Shown here: positions 34,921-44,583 of the stretch, piece by piece
Layout of the letters: each line of letters begins with the position of its first letter
Numbering within the stretch: position 1 is the stretch's first letter
NCBI RefSeq assembly: GCF_025567085.1
Contig: NZ_JAOQJN010000003.1
Location: 248,001-312,000 of the forward strand
Source: Bovifimicola ammoniilytica
GTDB taxonomy: Bacteria > Bacillota > Clostridia > Lachnospirales > Lachnospiraceae
DNA length: 64,000 bases
Direction: 5' to 3'
The notes under the pieces: model-generated
The model's database searches: none
What the model was told of the DNA's origin: nothing
Seen by the model: only the letters and a program-made list of their open reading frames with translations
Made by a program: the position numbers and the translations under genes

Positions 34921-35064
34921 TCCGCAGACGTTTACGTCGGAGGAATCGCGAGCAAAATTTAAGATTTTGCTCTGCGATAATGCTATTTGTGACGCCTGCG
35001 AAACAAATAGCGGTGCGAAAGGATTGGCGCATCGGCGCAATCCTTTCACACTATCTCCATTCCG
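34915..35064. repeat. 140-bp hairpin-rich insertion flanked by 10-bp direct repeats
   Basis: CTCCATTCCG occurs at 34915-34924 and again at 35055-35064. Between them are hairpins CAGACGTTTACGTC, GCAAAATTTAAGATTTTGC, GCTATTTGT/ACAAATAGC and GAAAGGATTG/CAATCCTTTC. The direct repeats carry the ribosome-binding site of the 34327 gene. This looks like a small non-autonomous insertion with target duplication, or duplication of the leader. It is GC-richer than its surroundings and not related in sequence to repeat R. Confidence 0.7.
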
Positions 35065-35085
35065 TATATACCATTTTAAGAGGTA

Positions 35086-35113
35086 AGGAGGAGCTGCATA
35101 TGCAGTTCCTCCT
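35086..35113 (-). terminator. Hairpin after the BI-1 gene
   Basis: Near-perfect palindrome AGGAGGAGCTGCATATGCAGTTCCTCCT, 82 bases after the 35195 stop. The minus-strand tail (TTACCTCTTAAAA) is weakly T-rich, so termination is likely but not certain. Confidence 0.55.
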
Positions 35114-35194
35114 CTGCCATAAAATGTCTGTTATTATCTGTAATCTTACATATACCAGACTTATATTCTATACTTTATAACCGGTTGTATACTA

Positions 35195-36091
35195 TTAGTT
35201 CTTCTGTTTTCCAAATATACTTAATAATCTTAAGAATAAGTTAATGAAATCAAGATATAATTCCATACCACAATATAATGCAATAATATTCATATCTGAC
35301 ATCTCACCACTACTTGCAAGTTTCTTCATCTTCTGTGTATCATATGCTGTTAAGCCTACAAAGATAGCTACTCCGACATAATCCATAAATAAATCAATGC
35401 CTGAACTATGAATGAAAAATATATTAGCAAGTGTAACAAGTATAACACCCCAAAGAGCCATCATTAAGATTGAACCCATCTTAGTTAAGTTAATACGTGT
35501 TGTTGCACCAATTACTGCCATTCCGGCAAACATTCCAGCACAAAGTAAAAATACTTCCTGTATTGAACCAAAATCATATGCATAAAAGATAACTGATAAT
35601 GTCAGACCATTAATTACTGAATATGCTGCAAATAACACTGCTGCAAGTACTGTCTTTCTCTTTGCAATTGCAAATGACGAACCCATTACTACCGCAAACT
35701 CAAGTACAAGCCAGGCTGTAAATCCGGAAAATACCATTTCCTCAATACTTTTGCTGACTAACACTAATGATGCTGAAATTGCTGTAACTAATAATGCAGC
35801 TAATACAATTATAAACGACCTTGTCATAATCTTTGACTGTGTCTCTGCTGAATCATAAACTGTTCCATCGTAATAATTACTTGCATTGTAGTTATTATTA
35901 TAATTATTGTTATAATTATTATAGTTGTTATTATTGTATCCACCATCATTTCCATAATAATTATATCTGTTATCATTAGAGTAATTGTTGCCTGAATAAT
36001 TATATGTGTTATTATTGTTATTATTCGAATACTGATTACTGCTTGAGTTATCATAGTCCGAATAATAATTGTTATTATCTTCGTTCCTCAT
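35195..36091 (-). CDS. Bax inhibitor-1 family membrane protein with Asn/Tyr-rich N-terminus
   Basis: The 298-aa protein has residues 1 to about 75 almost entirely Asn, Tyr, Ser, Asp and Gly (repeated NNNYN). A BI-1/YccA membrane domain of seven helices from about residue 90 ends in FINLFLRLLSIFGKQKN, with the conserved VGLTAYDTQKMK. Bacterial BI-1 proteins are calcium-leak channels or protease modulators in the cytoplasmic membrane. The AAGGGC ribosome-binding site supports the full-length start, so the tail is probably translated. The tail is prion-like in composition. Confidence 0.88.
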   Translation of the reverse strand: MRNEDNNNYYSDYDNSSSNQYSNNNNNNTYNYSGNNYSNDNRYNYYGNDGGYNNNNYNNYNNNYNNNYNASNYYDGTVYDSAETQSKIMTRSFIIVLAALLVTAISASLVLVSKSIEEMVFSGFTAWLVLEFAVVMGSSFAIAKRKTVLAAVLFAAYSVINGLTLSVIFYAYDFGSIQEVFLLCAGMFAGMAVIGATTRINLTKMGSILMMALWGVILVTLANIFFIHSSGIDLFMDYVGVAIFVGLTAYDTQKMKKLASSGEMSDMNIIALYCGMELYLDFINLFLRLLSIFGKQKN

Positions 36092-36224
36092 ATCACTCAG
36101 CCCTTTCCACGCTTTTATAAACGTTATTAAATTATATTTTTATTCTTTCGTATCATAGCATAGCGAATTTTTATAGTCAATGCATTTTATACTTTTTTAA
36201 TAAGCATTTTAGATATGTGATACA

Positions 36225-37763
36225 TTATAACAATGGCGACAACACTCGTAAAAGTGCATCAATGATTCTACCAATAATTCTCTGCTTTCTATCCTCTAAA
36301 GTTACCTGATATGATTTTTCAAATGTTTCTAAGCAATCTTCTTTTAAAGGCTGTATTGCTGAAGTCTTATACATATATGTTCCACATTCAAAATGTAGAT
36401 ACAGACTTCTATAATCCATATTAATTGAACCGACTACAGCGAATTTATCATCACATACATAACTTTTGGCATGTATAAATCCTGGCAAGTATTCATAGAT
36501 TTTAACACCCGCCTTTAAAAGTGGTGTATAGTTTGACCTTGTAAGCCTGTATATTATCTTCTTATCAGGTATGCCCGGTGTGACAATTCTTACGTCTACG
36601 CCCCTTTTTACTGCAAGACAGAGTGCATTTAACATTTCATAATCTATAATCAGATATGGTGTGTAAATATATACATATCTTTCTGCCTGATTAAGTATTT
36701 CTATATATACATTTTCAGCTATTGGCTCATTCTCTAACGGAGTATCACAGAATGGCTGCACAAAACCATTTGACAGTCTGTCATCTTTCTTAAGTGGCTC
36801 TGTCTTGAATTTCATAATATCTTCGTCATCTTTTCTATATGCACGCCACGTTTCAAGAAACATTAATGTGAAATTCCATACCGCTTCACCTTTAATCCGT
36901 ACTCCTGTATCTTTCCAATGTCCAAATCTTGAATTCTCATTGATATATTCATCTGACAGATTGATTCCGCCATTAAAAGCAACTTTACCATCTATTACCA
37001 TTATTTTTCTGTGGTCACGATTATTCATAACCAGTGAAGCAATCGGTACAAATGGATTAAATGCAAGACAATGTATATTTGTTCCAAGGCTTTCTAAATA
37101 TAAATCATATTGTGGTGGTAATGTTGCAACAGAACCAATATCATCATATATAACTCTTACTTCAACACCCATAGCAGCTTTTCGTACAAGAATCTCTAAG
37201 ATTGAATCCCACATCTTACCCTCCTGAATAATAAAATATTCCAAAAAGATAAAATGCTCTGCTTTCTCTAACTCCTCAAGCATGTCCTCATACATTTCCT
37301 CTCCCACTTTATAGTAAGTAGTCTCTGTATTGGTCCATACCGGATAATCTGAATAGTTAGTTATATATTTTGATGTCTGTGCTGCTCTGATATTCATCTC
37401 TTCTAAACGTTCTAATGTATCATTATCCTGTGGCATAAATTTCTTAAGCTCATTATGTGCCAGATTAAATTTTCTTCTTAAACGTTTAGATGGCTTCTTA
37501 TCGCCAAATGACAGGTATAATAAGCCTCCGAATAATGGCGATAATAATATCAGAACTATCCATATAATTCTATATTCGGGGTTATCGTCCTTACTTATCA
37601 GATATACGACCATGGCAAGACTTAATATTACTGAAATCACCTCGATAATATCTGAGTATTTCATCAACTTCATCACAAGTAATGTCCACCATGCGATCTG
37701 AAATAAAATAATTATAACTGTAAGAAAAATCCTGTTAAATACCTTTCTAAAATGTTCTTTCAT
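36225..37763 (-). CDS. cls: Cardiolipin synthase (phospholipase D family)
   Basis: The 512-aa protein has N-terminal membrane helices and two HKD catalytic motifs (HRKIMVIDGKVAFNGGINLS and HAKSYVCDDKFAVVGSINMD). It joins two phosphatidylglycerol molecules to cardiolipin. The ATG overlaps the proA stop by one base (TAATG), so the two genes are coupled. Length and motif spacing are normal. Confidence 0.93.
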   Translation of the reverse strand: MKEHFRKVFNRIFLTVIIILFQIAWWTLLVMKLMKYSDIIEVISVILSLAMVVYLISKDDNPEYRIIWIVLILLSPLFGGLLYLSFGDKKPSKRLRRKFNLAHNELKKFMPQDNDTLERLEEMNIRAAQTSKYITNYSDYPVWTNTETTYYKVGEEMYEDMLEELEKAEHFIFLEYFIIQEGKMWDSILEILVRKAAMGVEVRVIYDDIGSVATLPPQYDLYLESLGTNIHCLAFNPFVPIASLVMNNRDHRKIMVIDGKVAFNGGINLSDEYINENSRFGHWKDTGVRIKGEAVWNFTLMFLETWRAYRKDDEDIMKFKTEPLKKDDRLSNGFVQPFCDTPLENEPIAENVYIEILNQAERYVYIYTPYLIIDYEMLNALCLAVKRGVDVRIVTPGIPDKKIIYRLTRSNYTPLLKAGVKIYEYLPGFIHAKSYVCDDKFAVVGSINMDYRSLYLHFECGTYMYKTSAIQPLKEDCLETFEKSYQVTLEDRKQRIIGRIIDALLRVLSPLL

Positions 37764-39043
37764 TACATCAAATCCTTAAATTTAAAATTACGTTTTCCAT
37801 CTGCATAATCAGCTACAACATTTCCATTTCCAAATAATTTGTATTTATAAGTACAAAGTCCCTCAAGTCCTACCGGACCTCTTGCGTGTAATTTACTTGT
37901 ACTGATTCCGACTTCTGCACCAAAACCATATCTGTATCCATCCGCAAATCTAGTCGAACAATTCTGATACACTCCTGCCGAATCTACATACTGCATAAAT
38001 TTCTCTGCTGCCTTATTATCTTCCGTAATAATGCAGTCTGTATGATGTGAACCATATTTATTGATATGATTAATCGCTTCATCTATATCATTTACTGTTT
38101 TTACAGAAATTATTAAATCGAGATATTCTGTCTTAAAATCCTCTTCGGTAGCTTCTTCACAGTCAATTACTTTTCTGATTTCATCAGTACCTCTTACTTC
38201 TACTGATTTTGCCTTAAATGCTTCATTTAACTTAGGCATAAGTTCATTTACTATGTCCTTATGTACAAGCAGTGTTTCTGTCGCATTACATACTGCTGTA
38301 TATTGTGTCTTAGAATCTATTATGACTTTAACTGCCTTATCTATATCAAGATTTTTGTCTGCGTAAATGTGGCAGATACCGTCAGCATGTCCCATTACAG
38401 GAATCTTTGTATTACTCATTATATACTGAACAAATGCGTTTGAACCTCGTGGTATAAGTAAATCTACTGACTCATGGCAGGCCAACAATTCATTTATCTC
38501 TTCTCTTGCCTCTACCTGCATCATACAATTCTCTGGCAAACCTGCTTCTATTGCCGCATTATATATTGTATCAAATACTATCTTATTCGTATTCATAGCT
38601 TCGCTGCCGCCCTTTAATATCGCACAGTTACCACTCTTTATACATAATGTAGAAATCTGTACCATGGCATCAGGTCTGGATTCAAAGATAACTCCGATTA
38701 CTCCGATAGGACATGATTCCCTGATTAATAATAAATCTGTATCAAGTTCTCTTTTCATCTGTACCTTGCCAAGCGGATCAGGTAATGCAATCAAATCACG
38801 TATGCCTTTTACCACATCATTTATCTTATCTTCATTAAATTTTAATCTCTTTAATATAGGTGCGGCAATTCCATCTTCTTTTGCTTTCTCTAAATCTGTT
38901 TCATTTGCCTTTTTAATGTTCTCTTTATTAGCCATAATAGCATCTGCTATCGCAATAAGTGCTTTATTTCTATCTTCAAATGTCAGAGCTGACATCTTTG
39001 AGCTGTCTAACTTCATCTTTTCTGCCTGTGTTTTGATATCCAT
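37763..39043 (-). CDS. proA: Gamma-glutamyl phosphate reductase
   Basis: The 426-aa aldehyde-dehydrogenase-fold enzyme has the catalytic Cys in YTAVCNATETLLVH and the conserved FESRPDAMVQ and KGGSEAMNTN. It makes glutamate semialdehyde for proline synthesis with NADPH. The start is ATG 39043, seven bases after GGAG; ATG 39049 is too close to that site. proB is not next to it. It is coupled to cls downstream. Confidence 0.95.
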   Translation of the reverse strand: MDIKTQAEKMKLDSSKMSALTFEDRNKALIAIADAIMANKENIKKANETDLEKAKEDGIAAPILKRLKFNEDKINDVVKGIRDLIALPDPLGKVQMKRELDTDLLLIRESCPIGVIGVIFESRPDAMVQISTLCIKSGNCAILKGGSEAMNTNKIVFDTIYNAAIEAGLPENCMMQVEAREEINELLACHESVDLLIPRGSNAFVQYIMSNTKIPVMGHADGICHIYADKNLDIDKAVKVIIDSKTQYTAVCNATETLLVHKDIVNELMPKLNEAFKAKSVEVRGTDEIRKVIDCEEATEEDFKTEYLDLIISVKTVNDIDEAINHINKYGSHHTDCIITEDNKAAEKFMQYVDSAGVYQNCSTRFADGYRYGFGAEVGISTSKLHARGPVGLEGLCTYKYKLFGNGNVVADYADGKRNFKFKDLM

Positions 39044-39189
39044 TTTCATTCTCCATTTCTATATATATTTCTATTCATTTCTTTAAATGATTGCAAAATA
39101 ATCGTAAAATTATTATTTTGCAATCACATTTATTAACTATCAACAATTCTGATTACTTCAGTTTACCATACTTTCTGTAAATTTGCACC

Positions 39190-41031
39190 TTACAAATTGA
39201 ATTTTCTAAGCCAATAATTAATCTGCAACAGATATGCAAGCATCTGCGGACCTGCCATAAGCTGGCCATACCATGGCTTTCCATAGTCTTTCTTCTCATT
39301 AATGAATGCATATACTTTATTTTTGTCTACCAATCGGTTCACAGGTGATGACGTATCTTCGATTACTTCTATCAGGTTGCCTGCAAGAAGTTTCTCGTAA
39401 TGCGGATCATATGTCTTAGGATATGGACTCTTTTTTCTAAATAATACTTCGTCAGGAAGAAGTCCTTTCATTGCATTTCTAAGCAGACTTTTTTCAACAC
39501 CATTTTCGCTTTTCATCTTCCATGGAACATTGTACATAAACTGCATTATTCTGGTGTCTGCAAATGGAACTCTCGCTTCAAGTCCCGAACACATACTCGC
39601 CCTGTCCATTCGGTCTAATAATGTCTGCATAAACCATTTAATATTAAGATACGATATCTGTCTTCGTCTTGTTTCAGTTTTATCCTCATCATCTAATTCC
39701 GGAGTCTCATTTATCGTATTCTCATAGGCATTTCTTATATATTCGTCCATTCGAAGTTCTCTGATGACTTCATCTTTTAACACACTCTGTCTTGCTGTAA
39801 TATCCATAGACCATGGAAATGTATCTGCTTCAAAACATTCCTTCTTATGGAACCATGGATATCCTCCAAATATCTCATCTGCACATTCGCCTGTCAGAAC
39901 CACCTTATAATAAGGTTTTACCTGACTACAGAAATACAACATAGATGAATCTACATCAGCCATAGTCGGCAAGTCTCTTACATCAACTGATTCATAGAGT
40001 TTATCATAGAGATTACTGTTATTACATTCCAGATAATGATGGTCTGACTGCATATAATCAACCATTATTTTCACAAATGGTTTATCCTGCGATGGTTGAA
40101 ATGAATTTGCCTTAAAATATTTATCATTATCCACGAAATCAAATGAAAATGTTCCAAGCACCCCTCCCCTTTTCTTTAATTCATCTGAACATATTGCAGA
40201 GACTACGCTACTGTCGATTCCTCCCGACAGAAATGTGGCAATCGGAACATCTGAAATCATCTGTCTCTTTATGGAATCTGATACAAGAAAACGGGTTTTC
40301 TCAACTGTTTCATCATATGAAAGGGTATGATATTCTGCCTCTAATCCCCAATATTTATGTTCCTGTATCTCTTCTTTATTTATCCTTATAAAATGTCCAG
40401 GCTTTACTTCAAGAATATTCTTAAACACACCTTTTCCATAGGTTTTTGCGGGACCTAAGGATAGCACTTCATTAAGTCCCTCTGTATCTATCTCCGGTCT
40501 GATACCCTCATATTCAAATATGCCCTTTATCTCCGAAGCAAAAATTACTTCTCCATCTCTAATGCTATAATAAAGCGGTTTTACCCCGACCTGGTCCCTT
40601 ACTAAATATGTTTCTTTACTCTTGTCGTTAACTACCATAAATGAAAATATTCCGTTAAGCATTTTAAATGCATCACTGCCATACTCTGCAAATGTCACAA
40701 GTATTACTTCTGTATCTGAAGTGGTCTCAAAACTCCAGCCTTTACTAATTAAGTCATTTCGAAGCTCCGATGTATTATAAATCTCTCCATTGTATACAAT
40801 ACTAAAGGTATTCCCGCCTACTTTTAATGACATTGGCTGTTTACCATTTTTTAAATCTATAATTGACAATCGTGTATGTGCAAGTCCATAATTTTCTCTT
40901 AACACCCGCCCACTTTCATCAGGACCTCTATGGTATAATACCTGACACATTTTCATTAAGATATGTTCATATTTACCTCTGTCTGACAGATAATTTCTTC
41001 TATAATTCACAAAACCTGCAATTCCACACAT
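39190..41031 (-). CDS. asnB: Asparagine synthase (glutamine-hydrolysing)
   Basis: The 613-aa protein has an N-terminal glutaminase domain starting MCGIAGF (catalytic Cys2) and a synthetase domain with the PP-loop SGGIDSSVVSAI. It converts aspartate, glutamine and ATP to asparagine. The start must be ATG 41031 so that Cys follows Met; the frame to 41061 is spurious. GGAG precedes it. Neighbours are the Fic gene upstream and proA downstream on the same strand. Confidence 0.96.
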   Translation of the reverse strand: MCGIAGFVNYRRNYLSDRGKYEHILMKMCQVLYHRGPDESGRVLRENYGLAHTRLSIIDLKNGKQPMSLKVGGNTFSIVYNGEIYNTSELRNDLISKGWSFETTSDTEVILVTFAEYGSDAFKMLNGIFSFMVVNDKSKETYLVRDQVGVKPLYYSIRDGEVIFASEIKGIFEYEGIRPEIDTEGLNEVLSLGPAKTYGKGVFKNILEVKPGHFIRINKEEIQEHKYWGLEAEYHTLSYDETVEKTRFLVSDSIKRQMISDVPIATFLSGGIDSSVVSAICSDELKKRGGVLGTFSFDFVDNDKYFKANSFQPSQDKPFVKIMVDYMQSDHHYLECNNSNLYDKLYESVDVRDLPTMADVDSSMLYFCSQVKPYYKVVLTGECADEIFGGYPWFHKKECFEADTFPWSMDITARQSVLKDEVIRELRMDEYIRNAYENTINETPELDDEDKTETRRRQISYLNIKWFMQTLLDRMDRASMCSGLEARVPFADTRIMQFMYNVPWKMKSENGVEKSLLRNAMKGLLPDEVLFRKKSPYPKTYDPHYEKLLAGNLIEVIEDTSSPVNRLVDKNKVYAFINEKKDYGKPWYGQLMAGPQMLAYLLQINYWLRKFNL

Positions 41032-41115
41032 ATTCCGCTCCATTCCGCAGTGACTCGTCACTTCACCTGATACATTTGTATCTAGTATATGTGTCGAAAT
41101 TACAGGTTATTCTTT

Positions 41116-42222
41116 TTAATCATTCCGTTTGAATTTATATTTTCCTTTACCATAACCCGATACATTTTCGATAATATCAGATTGTAATAATTTAGAAAGT
41201 AATTTAGAAACACTTGAATCTTTAAGTTCTAATAGTTCTCTGACAGCACTTCGTCCAAAGACTTCATTATATCCATACTTATTGAACATTTTATAAATAT
41301 GAGCAATTGTCTTAGTTGAAAAACTACTTAATTTATCAGAAAATACACATTCATCTTCAATGTCTAAATCTTCCTTAACAATATCTGTTCTCACATTATC
41401 AAATTTACCACTTATGTGCAAATTACGATTATGAAGTTCATTTTTCTCATTTAAGAGCATATTTCTTAGAAATAATTCAAGATACTCTGTTGTTTCGTGA
41501 ATACCTATTTGAAGATTTGTATAATTAGCACGTACAAGCGCATTTCTAAAATACCAGGCATTTTCAGCAAAAATATCATTCGTTGTGTAAAAGCCAAGTG
41601 TTCGCAGATATTTAATAAAAAATACTGCTGTTGTCCTGGTGTTGCCCTCTCCGAAAATATGAATTTGCCATAATCTCGATATAAATACTGCAAGATGATG
41701 AATAATCTCATTCATTGAAAGACCTTTATAACTAAAGTTCCTCTCTTGTGAAAAATCATACTCAAGCGTTGCACGAAGTTCTGAAGCGCTGCCATACATA
41801 ACAGTTGCTCCATCTAAAACCCATTCTTTTTTAGTAATATTGTAATCTCTTATTCTGCCTGCGTGGTCATAAATTCCTTGAAATAATTTACGATGTATTG
41901 AGATATATTCATTTGGTGAAAACGAAAATGCGGTTTCTGACAATATCTCTGCAATACGTGATGCTACCTTATCAGCTTCTTCGGTCCTATCATCATCTGA
42001 CATATGCACAGGTCTTTCCTCATAATAGCTGTCAATAAGATTCTTAGCTTCCCTAACAGTAATTTTACCATCAATATTCTGTATAGCAGTTTCAACCAGA
42101 TACTTAGATGGTCGTAGTCCATCTACTGCCTGAAGTCCTATTGCCGTACTCCACGCATATCCTTTACTAACCTTATCAGGTTCAGACTCTTTCAAATACT
42201 CCTTAAATGGGTCCCTTTCCAT
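41116..42222 (-). CDS. Fic family protein (probable AMP/NMP transferase)
   Basis: The 368-aa protein has an N-terminal antitoxin-like part with SYYEER (residues about 65-70), close to the Fic inhibitory motif [S/T]xxxE[G/N]. The Fic core motif is HIFGEGNTRT (HxFxxGNxR), with Ile replacing the usual Pro. A C-terminal winged-helix-like domain ends KGKYKFKRND. Fic proteins modify target hydroxyls with nucleotides; the fused inhibitory motif suggests self-inhibition. A strong extended -10 and a block of 21-bp repeats lie upstream. It is a single gene, with no separate antitoxin. Confidence 0.88.
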   Translation of the reverse strand: MERDPFKEYLKESEPDKVSKGYAWSTAIGLQAVDGLRPSKYLVETAIQNIDGKITVREAKNLIDSYYEERPVHMSDDDRTEEADKVASRIAEILSETAFSFSPNEYISIHRKLFQGIYDHAGRIRDYNITKKEWVLDGATVMYGSASELRATLEYDFSQERNFSYKGLSMNEIIHHLAVFISRLWQIHIFGEGNTRTTAVFFIKYLRTLGFYTTNDIFAENAWYFRNALVRANYTNLQIGIHETTEYLELFLRNMLLNEKNELHNRNLHISGKFDNVRTDIVKEDLDIEDECVFSDKLSSFSTKTIAHIYKMFNKYGYNEVFGRSAVRELLELKDSSVSKLLSKLLQSDIIENVSGYGKGKYKFKRND

Positions 42223-42287
42223 ATTCGCCTACCTCATTTCATAATCTTGCATTTTACAACAATAACTACAACTCATTTATACTGATA

Positions 42288-42296
42288 ATTATACCA
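42288..42296 (-). promoter_or_regulatory. Extended -10 promoter of the Fic gene
   Basis: TGGTATAAT on the minus strand (42296-42288). The best -35 (TAGACA, 42318-42313) lies inside the first 21-bp repeat with a 19-base spacer. Repeat occupancy would therefore affect transcription. Confidence 0.6.
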
Positions 42297-42312
42297 CTTT
42301 TTACTGTACTTT

Positions 42313-42457
42313 TGTCTACTTTTTTGTTCTGAATATCTACTTTTTCGGATTGAATGTCTACTTTTTGTTTTGCAATATTTATTTTTTACACATCAATGTC
42401 TACTTTTTATTTTGCAATATCTGTTTTTTACATATCAATGTCTACTTTTTATTCTCT
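42313..42457. repeat. Seven 21-bp iteron-like repeats upstream of the Fic gene
   Basis: Consensus ATRTCTACTTTTTNTTTTGCA, with units beginning near 42313, 42333, 42354, 42375, 42396, 42417 and 42438. Units 4 and 6 are more degenerate. The last copy overlaps the 3' end of the ABC permease gene; the first covers the Fic -35 region. There are no unique spacers, so it is not a CRISPR array. It could be a cooperative regulator-binding site. Confidence 0.75.
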
Positions 42458-44478
42458 ACAATATTATAATATACCTTAGATGTAAGAAGATATACCACTG
42501 CATAGACTATAACAAATATTCCTATTGTTCCAAGTGTACATCTTATGAATAATGAATCATTTTTAAGATTTAACGTCATAAGTATATTCTTTATCATTTT
42601 AAATGCTCCTGCTACATGAATTGTTGCTGCCACAATCGGAAGCATAAATACCATTAACACCTGGGTTTTAATCGACTTCTTCACTTCTGAATGGCTCATT
42701 CCGACTTTCTGCATTATGTCGAACCTTTCTTTATCCTCATAGCCCTCTGTAATCTGTTTATAATAGATAATCAGTACAGTAATGCTTAAGAATAATATGC
42801 CTAAAAATATTCCAATGAACAATAAGCCACCATACATTGTATAGAATTCATCTTTTACATAAGCACGACATGAAAACATCACATCATAGTTCAATTTGTC
42901 ACAGGCATCTAATATTTTATTATAACAATCCGATATTTTTTCATCGGATGCATTAAAATCAATCTTCATCATATAACAAACAGGCTTTACATCTTCATCT
43001 TCTGAATTCTCTGCCGTAATTCCTAACTTATCACATTTATCAAGATAAATCTGTCTTAGGACTTCGCTATCTTTAACTACAAGCAAATGCATATTTCTCA
43101 TATAATCAGCTTCCATATCGAATTTGGCGATTCGTCCTTTTACCTTAAAGCTATAATTACCAATGGTAAACTCGTCTTTTACTTTCTTATCGGCGCTGTA
43201 TATGTATACTTCGTCACTATTAAGTTCAATCTTTTCTCCGGTAAGATTTTCATAATCCTTAGCTGATATGACATGAAACTCATGAGTATCATCATTTCCA
43301 TAATATCCGATATAATTATATTTACCATTTTCATAAGTAGTTGTTATAGTACATTCTTCGTATGCTCTGAAATGCTTTACCTGGATCCCTGTTTTAGCTA
43401 CTGTATTCAATATTATTTCTCTGAAATCTTCATTGGATTCATCCATACCTTCAATGTTATCAACTTCAGAAAATCTATATATTTTCTCAATAGTAATATC
43501 ATTTGGATAGCGGTATTTCATCTCATCTTCAACACCAGCATACATAGATACCGTAGTTGACACAACGACTAATACCATAGTTGATAGAATACAGATACTT
43601 GCAAGACCGGTTGCATTCTTCTTCATTCTGTAAATCATTCCTGATACTGCCGTAAAATTATTAACCTTATAATAGAACTTCTTATTATTCTTAAGCATCT
43701 TAAGTATAGCTATACTACCTGCAATAAATAAAAAATATGTTCCAACAATTACGAATAATACTGCTATGTAGAATCTCTTAAGTGCCTCTGTTGCCGATTC
43801 CGTTGTCATTGCAAGATAATAACCGATAACTAACATCGTCACACCTAAAATAGCTATTAGTAACTTAGTTTTAGGCTCTTTTTCACCAACATTACTTCCA
43901 CTAAGAAGCTCTATTGTCTTAGAACGTCCGATTGCAATAAGATTTCCAATCAGAATTATCATAAATATCATTACAAATACTGCCACAGTAATTAAAATTC
44001 CTGTTACACTTATGTCAAACTTAATTTTCGAATCAAAACGTACCATTTTGCTAAGAATCATAAGCATCAATCTGCTAAATACTATTCCACTCAAGATTCC
44101 AGCAATCAATGTTCCTATTGTTGTATATATATTTTCAATTACCATTATTTTGGCAATGTGTTTCTTCTCCATGCCAAGTATATTGTAAATACCAAATTCT
44201 CTTTTTCTTCTTTTTGTCAAAAAGCTGTTCGAATATATCAGAAATATAAATGAAAATATTCCGATAACACCCATTCCAAACTTTAAAATAATTCTTAATG
44301 ATTCTCCACCTCTTATAACGTCAAGTCCGGTATTAAACGATAAGAAACTTATTATATAGAACATTGCAATTGTAAATATACATGTTATAAGATATGGATA
44401 ATAAAATTTACCGTTTTTTCTGATATTTTCTAATGCAAGCCTTGGATAAAATGCTTTATTTTTACCTGTTTTCTTCAT
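42442..44478 (-). CDS. BceB-type ABC transporter permease
   Basis: The 678-aa permease has FtsX domains at both ends, about ten membrane helices and a large extracellular domain of about 210 residues in the middle, the Bce architecture for peptide-antibiotic sensing and detoxification. TKRRKREFGIYNILGMEKK is the characteristic segment after the second helix. GGAGG precedes the ATG. It follows the ATPase gene, which is frameshifted, and lies near a BceRS-like two-component pair. Its 3' end overlaps the last 21-bp repeat. Confidence 0.87.
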   Translation of the reverse strand: MKKTGKNKAFYPRLALENIRKNGKFYYPYLITCIFTIAMFYIISFLSFNTGLDVIRGGESLRIILKFGMGVIGIFSFIFLIYSNSFLTKRRKREFGIYNILGMEKKHIAKIMVIENIYTTIGTLIAGILSGIVFSRLMLMILSKMVRFDSKIKFDISVTGILITVAVFVMIFMIILIGNLIAIGRSKTIELLSGSNVGEKEPKTKLLIAILGVTMLVIGYYLAMTTESATEALKRFYIAVLFVIVGTYFLFIAGSIAILKMLKNNKKFYYKVNNFTAVSGMIYRMKKNATGLASICILSTMVLVVVSTTVSMYAGVEDEMKYRYPNDITIEKIYRFSEVDNIEGMDESNEDFREIILNTVAKTGIQVKHFRAYEECTITTTYENGKYNYIGYYGNDDTHEFHVISAKDYENLTGEKIELNSDEVYIYSADKKVKDEFTIGNYSFKVKGRIAKFDMEADYMRNMHLLVVKDSEVLRQIYLDKCDKLGITAENSEDEDVKPVCYMMKIDFNASDEKISDCYNKILDACDKLNYDVMFSCRAYVKDEFYTMYGGLLFIGIFLGILFLSITVLIIYYKQITEGYEDKERFDIMQKVGMSHSEVKKSIKTQVLMVFMLPIVAATIHVAGAFKMIKNILMTLNLKNDSLFIRCTLGTIGIFVIVYAVVYLLTSKVYYNIVENKK

Positions 44479-44583
44479 TTTTCCTCCATTTTCAATGCAA
44501 TCTCTTAGTTCTGTATGTGTATATATTTAAGCAATTGCATTACACATTTATGATTAATTAAATAATTGTATTATAATATCTGT

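Noticed and set aside
34921..35049. N-terminal extension of the membrane protein through 43 extra codons
   Set aside because: The extension encodes the hairpin insertion; the ribosome-binding site and hydrophobic start support 34920.
42313..42457. CRISPR array
   Set aside because: The 21-bp units are tandem without unique spacers and no cas gene is nearby.
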